This document shows positions 57,210 to 64,000 of a stretch of DNA of 64,000 bases, one piece after another (the first letter of the stretch is position 1; each line of letters begins with the position of its first letter). Below the pieces are notes generated by a model. The model was not told the origin of the DNA. It saw nothing but the letters and a program-made list of their open reading frames with translations, and did not search any database. The stretch comes from Paramarasmius palmivorus (Eukaryota > Basidiomycota > Agaricomycetes > Agaricales > Marasmiaceae), in assembly GCA_037176845.1 (NCBI GenBank), contig JAYKXP010000135.1:59591-123590 (forward strand). Direction: 5' to 3'. The position numbers and the translations under genes were made by a program.

Positions 57210-57723
57210 TACGGAGGTGTGGTTTTTATGGCACGATTAAATGCACGGAAAAATAATGAGCAAAAATTAAATGTCGGCCTCCTAAGAATAGTACTAAAAT
57301 ACCACCCAAACAATAGATTGCCCTGTCACTGGGCAGCACACATATGTTGAATGAAAAGTCTAGATTTTGAGAGATTTTTGACAGTATTTTACCTGCTCCA
57401 AAAGGCCGACACGATTTTCAATTTTGCTTGAGCTTTGGCAGCATTTTGGCAGCATTTTAGCGTGGGAAAATGCCAAAATGCTGCCAAAATGCTGCTACAA
57501 CTCACGTGAAATTCAAAATTGTCTCAGTGTTTTGGAGCGGGTAGAATATTGTCAAAAGTCTCACAAAACCTAAAGTTTTTCATTCAACATTGCCTGCTGC
57601 ACAATAATAGGGCAAATTATCATTTGGGTAATATTTTGGTACAATTTTTAAGAGGCCAGCTTTTACTTTTCGCTCATTATTTTTCCGTGGAATTTATCGT
57701 GCCATAAAAACCATGCCTCCGTA
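57210..57723. mobile_element. Foldback MITE, 510 bp, TA target duplication
   Basis: Element 57212-57721 starts CGGAGGTGTGGTTTTTATGG and ends with the inverse CCATAAAAACCATGCCTCCG, flanked by TA (57210-57211, 57722-57723). The terminal repeats match for about 55 bp with a few differences. Most of the interior is also an imperfect inverted repeat, so the whole element can fold on itself. There is no ORF. A TA duplication suggests Tc1/mariner mobilisation. Confidence 0.85.
57438..57495. repeat. Central perfect 21-bp inverted repeat of the MITE
   Basis: Arms 57438-57458 and 57475-57495 are exact reverse complements, each holding two GCAGCATTTT units, around a 16-base loop. They mark the turning point of the foldback. 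Confidence 0.85.
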
Positions 57724-58921
57724 GTGGGAGAACCTCTACCTTCCTGCAGACATAGCCACATACCTATATCTCTCACATAAATCACCACTGTCCGTCAGGC
57801 TCAAACTTTCCGCGGATGGCGGCAGAGCTACTACCAGGTATATGCCATTCCAAGACTTGAAAAGGTTTCTTCAGGTCTCGCACCGTATCCAGAGCCTATG
57901 CCTTCACGTTACATTCAGACTGGACACTCCCGTTGTTCAAGATGCGTTGAAATTGGTGTTCGAGTCACCTCTACCTAATCTCAGAGAGGTAGAGCTGCAC
58001 ATCCCCGACAGGTATATCTCCACTCTTCAACGTTTTGTTTCATCCGAGACCAGTTTTCCCTGCTTGCAATTGCTCCGCGTCATTCGAGGTATGGGTAAAC
58101 CTAGAGTGATCAGGTTGGATCCATGCCTCAGCGTTGTCAAGACACCTCTTTCTCCTTTCCCCTTGACCCAAATCACCAACCTACATCTTCAGTATCACGT
58201 TCATGACGCTGTGGATGTTCTCCTTTTCTGCACGAATGTAACATCCGTACACATTTCGATGCCACCGTCTCGAAAAGGGCACCACACCGAGTCGGACGAG
58301 AGCTCCAGCAGCTCAGACGATGAAGACGAAACTGAATGGGAATCAGAGTCACAGTCAGAGTCGGAGCATTCATCCGACGATGACCACTCTTCAGATTCAG
58401 ACTGGTCTTCGGACGACGAAGCACTTCCACATTATCCACCGCGTAATCCTCGACCTCCCCTTCGCATCCCCGAGCCCGAAAATTTTCCCCATCTTGTCGA
58501 GCTCACAATCGAGGTCATCAATGCCAAAGGAATGCGCTTCGGCGCGTTTGCTGACGTTGCCAAAGTGCTTAACAGGATCACTGCCCCAAATCTTTCCTCT
58601 ATCGCCTTCATCGCAGACGCGGACCAAACGCAGACGCTGGCAGATTCTCGTGCAAGGTATTGGGATGAGCCGAGTTTCGTTTCGTCTCTTATTGGGATGC
58701 TCGAGCGCTCAGAAGTCGAGACAGTTGTACAGAAGTTTTCCGTTGTGGGTGTACCACTTGGCGACGAGCAGATGATCAAATTCCTGTCGTACATGCGAGG
58801 TTTGAAGCATCTCACTACGGGGAAATGGTTCTTCTACACCTCAGATAATGAATGCAATATGAAGGCAGGATATGGAATTAAAGACCAGAGAAAACACATA
58901 GGGTATGACTGCAACATTTAA

Positions 58922-59467
58922 TATATTTCTCTCATACTGTAGCATTGACAATATTTCCATAATTCCATGTACTTTGCATGTTTTCCTTCATGAAATATAC
59001 AGTATAATGCAGAGCAGACAACTTCTATAATATGCAAAAACAATATCATGTATTTCCCTCATAGTGGTGGATATAAAACAGGTCAATAATCCCATGAATT
59101 TGAGCCATTTCTGCTAAATATTACTGAGGGATATATTCTATATTTTAAGCATATTGTCTATCCATACTGCAAGTAACACAATTTGATATCTTTCCTATTC
59201 CAAAAGCACTAGAGAAGAGCTAGAAGATATAGTAACTTCTACATGTTTTATGTTTCTGAGTACTTGTTGACAACGCTATGTTTTGACATCATTTTCCAGC
59301 TCAGAAAATACTAAAATATCCGGGCATCCGGATTTCCGCATCCGGAAATCCGGTGGGAACAGGCGCAGACTGACCGGTCATCCGGATCTCCTCATCCTCA
59401 CTCGCACCTAAACCAGCGAACCATCCACAATTAGTTCGGTTTTCTATCCTGATAATCAAAATGGATC
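58922..59467. other. AT-rich spacer with a GC hairpin
   Basis: About 400 bp of AT-rich sequence with no frame of note. A hairpin follows: CCGGATTTCCG (59328-59338) and CGGAAATCCGG (59343-59353). It lies between the F-box remnant and the exportin-2 remnant. Confidence 0.5.
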
Positions 59468-61895
59468 TCATATCACATATCCTGCCTGAGCCAAACTCTG
59501 TATTACCGGACCCGCGACCTGTACATGTGGATTACACTGCGAAAGCAATTCCCGAAGACGACCGCCCCCTTGCTTTGAGAACCTCACCATCTCCTCGCCC
59601 AAGAACTTTTCCGAGTCGCCGACATATGCAACTGGGTCAATGTCGACAGATTCAGACGCCACAAGTCTGGAATATGCTGCTTGGTAGCCTGCGCTTGGCT
59701 CTTCTTCGTCTATCGCCGTCATTGCGACAAATGCATCGTCGTCGGTTCCAGATGAAGATTTCGCCTCTTTCAGCGTGGTTCCTGGCGGACCGAAAAGTTT
59801 GATGATCATGAGAGATTCAAAGGCTGCGGGCCTGTTAAATGATAAGCATCAGTCAGAAGTGGAAGATCTGGTGGACTAACCGTGCTTGGATGCTAGTACT
59901 TTCAAGTCATTCCTAACGCAGAGTCAATAGCTTGTAGTGAAATAAACCAAAGGATGACCTACGGACTGACATAGGCCCGGGAGACGACACCCCCATCAAG
60001 AGCTCATGATGCCCCAAACATCATTCACTCGTGAAGGGATAAGTCTTTGTTGAACCACGGCCAGCACACTAGCGAGCTGTCCTCTGCTAACCATGGGCGA
60101 GGCACCTCGTTTGAGGTAAGCTTTGAGAAGCTTGACAAATCCGGGAATGTTGCCTTTTTGAGCCCAGACAGCGGGAGTGAGTAGGAATGGCAGGAGAGCC
60201 TCATATTCCGAGGGAACGGTGGACTCGTTGTGAAGGGAGAGCATCTGTGCAAGGATCTGGAATGTGTATGGAATGTATTCTGGAAGGAGATGGTTAGAGC
60301 TACGAGATGAGATGCAGAACAAGAGACTTACGAATCGCTTGAGCAGCGCCTGGTAGTTTGGTGAAAGAGACTGCCGTGCAGTGACAATGACTCGCATTAT
60401 TACACCTGATGAGTACCAGCTGTTAGTGAGGAGAAAAGAGAACACTTGGGTCTTAGGGACATACATTTCATCAGACGGTTGTTCTCAGCAACCTTTTCTG
60501 GGGTCCCTGCAGCTTCGGTTTTGGAAAGTAGAGCATTGATGAGGTCATTGGCGGTTTCGTGACACGTCAGTTTCATTGGTTTCGGATGTGTGCAAGAGAA
60601 CCGGATAGCATCCACTTATGCAATATCGGATTGTACGTAGCCCCGAGCTGGCAAATCCCTCATAACGTAGTCCGAGAAAAACTTGACGACACAACGAGTG
60701 CGTTCGTTGCCGTTAACACGTGTTAGAGCGGTTGCGCGCCACGAGAAGCAAGGGCAGTGGGAGGTAGATTGAGCTATCTGGCCCTTCCACCCTGCGCCGT
60801 CTGTGATCTGTCCCAATTGACGTAAACTCGGTAAAGGCCTCGCTCGATGATCCAGTTGCCGACGATGCTAATGGTGATCTTTTCGGCCCTCACCGCCGCC
60901 AGTACCGACGAGGGCTTGACAACGTAGCAGCTGCCTGACACGGGTAACATCTTCGTTTAGATCTCCCTGCACCTCCTGCACCTCACCGCCAATAGAAGGT
61001 CCAGGACGGATGAATGCAAGCGGGTCATCCCTCATGCCCTACTCATAGTTGGCGGAGAGAGACCTAAAGGCGATTAAAGTGGTCAGGGCTCAGCATGAAA
61101 GAAGGTACGTACATCCGGAATGACGACGCCTTCAACCCATGTGTAGAAATAGTTTCTGTCGTAGTGAGAATACTGATGTAGTGAACTAGGCGGATCTAAA
61201 GAAGGTGTTGGTTCATCGGGGTCTGGTTATTCTTAGTCATACCGGTCCCATGCACATTGAGCAATCGGGGAACATCCTGATTCGGCCACGAAGAAAATTC
61301 TTTGTGGGTATCTGCGATTGCCGAGGTGGGATATCCTGACGTGAAGTCATGGTAGATCTCCCACAGAAGGATCATGCATTGTGTGAATTGATATTTTCGG
61401 TGGTAGGAGTGTGTTTTGAGTAGACTTTCGCGGTCTTCGAAGAAGGACGAGAATGGGATCCAAGAACTAGAATTCACGAGGTTGATCTCTGTGAAAAGTT
61501 GGGTCGGAACGGACATGTGCGCGCCATGACGGAAGATGGAGTGTGCATGTGAAGGACACCGAGATGGTATTAGATTCTGAATGTCTGTAATGAGCACGAC
61601 AGTTGCGTGTAACGATAAAAAATCAGAATGAGGACAATTAATTCACATTCTTGAATTACATAACGACGATGAGATCAGGCCACTTTTGAAGGGAAGTCGA
61701 GCTCCGAGCAATCAGGGCGACTGATTCTGCGACTTGATCGCGTATTCCTTTATCTGAGGGGCCCGAAAAGTTGGAGGCAATGCTGGTTACAAGCCGCGAT
61801 CGTAAGAGCTTGCTTTTGTCCTGTTCTGCAAGTGGCAGTACATCTCTAAGCAAGGCTGAGCGACCATATAGAGAAAAAATCTGTAAACGAGGCAC
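59468..61895 (-). pseudogene. CSE1: Decayed exportin-2 (CSE1/CAS) gene, copy A
   Basis: Fragments in N-to-C order on the minus strand match exportin-2, the carrier that returns importin-alpha to the cytoplasm. They are: RDQVAESVALIARSS with WPDLIVV (61895-61656), FTEINLVNSSSWIPF and a YHDFTSGYP segment (61597-61196), DDPLAFIRPGPS (about 61030), VVKFFSDYVMRDL (about 60680), EKVAENNRLMKC and MRVIVTARQSLSPNYQALLK (60600-60330), EYIPYTFQILAQMLSLH with LPFLLTPAVWAQKGNIPG (60300-60100), and the C-terminus GYQAAYSRLVASESVDIDP...AQAGYVI (59809-59468). Frame changes, stops (for example after VQSDIA at 60616) and two gaps, one before EYIPY and a larger one before the C-terminal block, show it is not functional. 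A working CSE1 gene should exist elsewhere. Confidence 0.75.
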
Positions 61896-62044
61896 TTGTT
61901 GGTTGAGTCTGTTGGGAAAACCTACCCGTGATCGACGCCTTGGAGAAACGCAGGTACGCGTTGATTCCAGACTTTTTTCGGTGTATAGTTAACACAAACA
62001 GCTGGTAAAGAATGTGAGATATCACTCTCTAAATTGTGGAGGGA

Positions 62045-63204
62045 TCAATTAGACTTACTCGTGACGACTTCTAGGGTACCTCTCTTGAGCTGAGACGGCA
62101 AAAGGTGTTGGTCCACTGGGATGGCTGTTACCTGACTCATCCGGGTGCCATGGGTGCCATGACATAGCATCGGATCCATCCGGATTCTTGGTGAAAAAAA
62201 TTCCTCGTGGGAACTGTCGGTGATTATCTGAACAACGTGATGGTCAGATGGTAGGGTTTCTGCGAGAAGGATCATGCATCGAGTTCGAATGAATTTCTCG
62301 GGTGTAGGGAGAGCGTATTTGATAGATCTAACTTGTTGCCGGTTCTTCGGAAAGTCGAGGAACGTCGGAAACTTGGATATCACGAGGTTTTATCTCTGTG
62401 AATAGTTGGTCAGAACGAGACATGCCTGACTGGCGGCAACACACTCGTTGGATGCTCCTGCACCCCGCTGCACTCCGTGGAGCGAGGCAGGATAGGTGAG
62501 AATCGAGAGTCTCTCGGATTGTTCTAGCTCATGCTGCCGGAGAGACTAGACGGATGACTAGAGTGAGTGTAGGTCAGGGCGCATATAGAAGGAGGTACAT
62601 ACATTGGAAAAGATGACTGCTTTCGTCAACGAGATACGAATCTCCGATCTAGTAAAAAGTTGGTGTGTGACCGTATGCGATTTGAAAGAAGCGGAGACAT
62701 TGCGAAACCAAGGATCATCCGAGACGTTGGCGAGTCTGTGTAACCGTTGCTTGCCTAGACACTTTATACTAATGACTCCTCTTCAGTTTAGAGGGTGAGA
62801 AAGGGTGTTGAGACGTATTCGTTGACTACTCCTTCAACTCTGCAACTCCTGCAACTCCTGCGCCTCCTGCACGCTGCATGTGGCCGCCCAATAGAAACTT
62901 CGAGCAGATTCTGTCGTTCTCAGCTCATGTTAGCATAGAAGACCCTAGAAGGACGATAATAGGTGTCAAGGTCTGCCTCAGCATGAATATAAAAGACTAG
63001 TAGGTACATACCCCGGCAACGACGACTTTTGTCATGGATGATAGCTGGTTTGTTGTACATGACACTGAGGCTGAAATGGGACGTTAAACGGTCATATATG
63101 GTGCCAAGTGGGTTCTGTTGTTTGGCATGAAAGATGGATAAGAGTCCGATCGGAGGTCGTACATGTCCGGGATCGAGTGAACGGACCTGCGAAAAGTAAC
63201 CCAA
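62045..63204 (-). pseudogene. Exportin-2 (CSE1/CAS) fragment, copy B
   Basis: 62383-62045 is a diverged duplicate of 61597-61196: the nucleotide text is collinear (both contain GAAGGATCATGCAT and a CACGAGGTT...CTCTGTGAA block). It encodes ALPTPEKFIRTRCMILLAE, SHEEFFSPR and PSQLKRGTLEVV, which fit the same exportin-2 region. 62857-62898 repeats the CCTCCTGCAC and AATAGAA motif seen at 60968-61003 in copy A. 63204-62920 may hold the N-terminal HEAT part (SLDPGHVRPPIGLLS), with less certainty. Confidence 0.5.
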
Positions 63205-64000
63205 GCGTAGCAGTAACGCTGCCTGGGAAGCAGCAAAGATAAATGGAACATACCTTTCACTTGCCCTTGAAAAAGATCAAGGTAGATTGGGAAGAAAGTC
63301 TTGAAGGGAGATAGGAAGAGGATGATGTCGAGGAACATGTCGTCAGCAGCAGAGACGCGTCGCGCGCCTTATTCCCATACACCATCGCTGCTTTCCTCGA
63401 CTCGTCAACACACCAATCAGACCCTCATCAGATCTCAGGATCAACAGCTATTGATGAAATGTCTGGCTCTGCGGACGTGAATAGGAATATCATCAGTTGG
63501 CGTGAATGCTGTATTAGTCGGTGAGTTTGAGGCTTTCGTCAATGATCAGAAAAATATGCTCAATAGCGTCACACAGATCCATTTCCTATATACCACCAAT
63601 ACATGGCAGAAAATATCTCGAGCGTAAGGTGGGACGAGCATGACTATAGTACGTCCCAATTGCCCAACGATCAGCCACGACATGTCAAAAGCTCGCACTT
63701 TGTAAGCTGCTCGATCCCATACTTATTTTGGCGTACCAGCAAAGACATCGGTCACCTTTCACATCCTTCGGATCCACAACTACAAGAGATTATTGACAAT
63801 TGAGCGGTTTTCCTTTCGTAGTCAAATCATTTACAACAGAGAGCTAGTGCGCTGGATCTGCAAGTTCCTATTCGCATTATAAGTGAATCCATGGATAGGC
63901 GGCTACATATTTGTTAAAGACCGAGACACAGGTACGGTCCATCCGAAATTACCATCCAGTCAGAGCAATTGATCGCCTTCAACATGCGCAGTTCGCACAA
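63205..64000. other. Right edge, no gene recognised
   Basis: Overlapping short minus frames to 63338 may be the 5' edge of exportin-2 copy B. A 66-codon plus frame at 63603-63803 has no known domain. Nothing else seen. Confidence 0.35.

Larger units (their letters stand above)
56771..58921 (+). pseudogene. F-box protein gene split by a foldback MITE
   Basis: The 5' part (56771-57211) has a heptad-rich helix (RIQHLQNSIDANMKHMEWL) and then the F-box start (APVRRLPKELLGEILLYVV), the standard basidiomycete arrangement. After the MITE the text resumes WENLYLPADIATYL and is open to a stop at 58921. It includes leucine-rich-repeat-like segments and an exceptional acidic Ser/Asp/Glu tract (about 58280-58425). 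Removing the element with one TA copy leaves the two halves in different frames, so an additional small indel or a lost intron is implied. F-box proteins recruit substrates to SCF ubiquitin ligases. The C-terminus looks cut short. Confidence 0.7.

Noticed and set aside
1..64000. CRISPR arrays, rRNA and tRNA genes, bacterial operons
   Set aside because: No regularly spaced direct repeats, no cloverleaf with conserved boxes that I could support, and the gene structure is clearly eukaryotic.

Overview
This is a repeat-rich stretch of a filamentous fungus, almost certainly a mushroom-forming basidiomycete (Agaricomycete). Evidence: genes split by many introns of about 47-57 bp, two NACHT (NLR/STAND) genes with basidiomycete-type N-terminal parts, a DUF6533-type multi-membrane gene, an F-box gene with the usual basidiomycete N-terminus, a MYND finger gene, and Ty3, copia, hAT-like and foldback elements. 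The species cannot be named from sequence alone.

Layout. 1-687: 5' end of a minus-strand LTR element (LTR plus partial gag), cut by the window edge. 1071-7225: complete, nearly pristine Ty3/gypsy chromovirus (minus strand, LTRs differing at 1 of 445 bases, 5-bp target duplication). 7427-9132: broken multi-exon repeat-type gene, split by an 829-bp hAT-like element with an exact 8-bp duplication and then cut off by a 1.29-kb palindrome with 466-bp arms (9133-10424). 10425-19202: decayed plus-strand Ty3 element missing its 5' part, with an unfamiliar third ORF between the chromodomain and the 3' LTR, and a younger gag-only copia element nested in its reverse transcriptase.

19279-22594 is a NACHT NLR (9 exons, 971 aa). 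22595-28333 holds unresolved remnants and a DUF6533-type gene with a nonsense codon. 28334-30217 is a 1.88-kb terminal-inverted-repeat element. 30224-37488 is mostly non-coding and carries copies of a dispersed repeat. 37489-39819 is a damaged MYND finger gene. 44189-48050 is the best-supported host gene: a six-exon NACHT protein of 1198 aa. 50251-51460 is a signal-peptide plus single-membrane-span surface protein. 51627-53441 has pieces of multi-span membrane proteins. 56771-58921 is an F-box gene split by a 510-bp foldback MITE. 59468 to about 63200 holds decayed, partly duplicated exportin-2 (CSE1/CAS) sequence.

There is no operon logic. The window looks like a fast-turnover compartment in which receptor and sensor families (NLR, multi-span membrane, surface glycoprotein, F-box, MYND) duplicate and decay among transposons. 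Host genes that look intact on paper are the two NLRs and the single-span membrane protein; the first NLR has a doubtful N-terminus.
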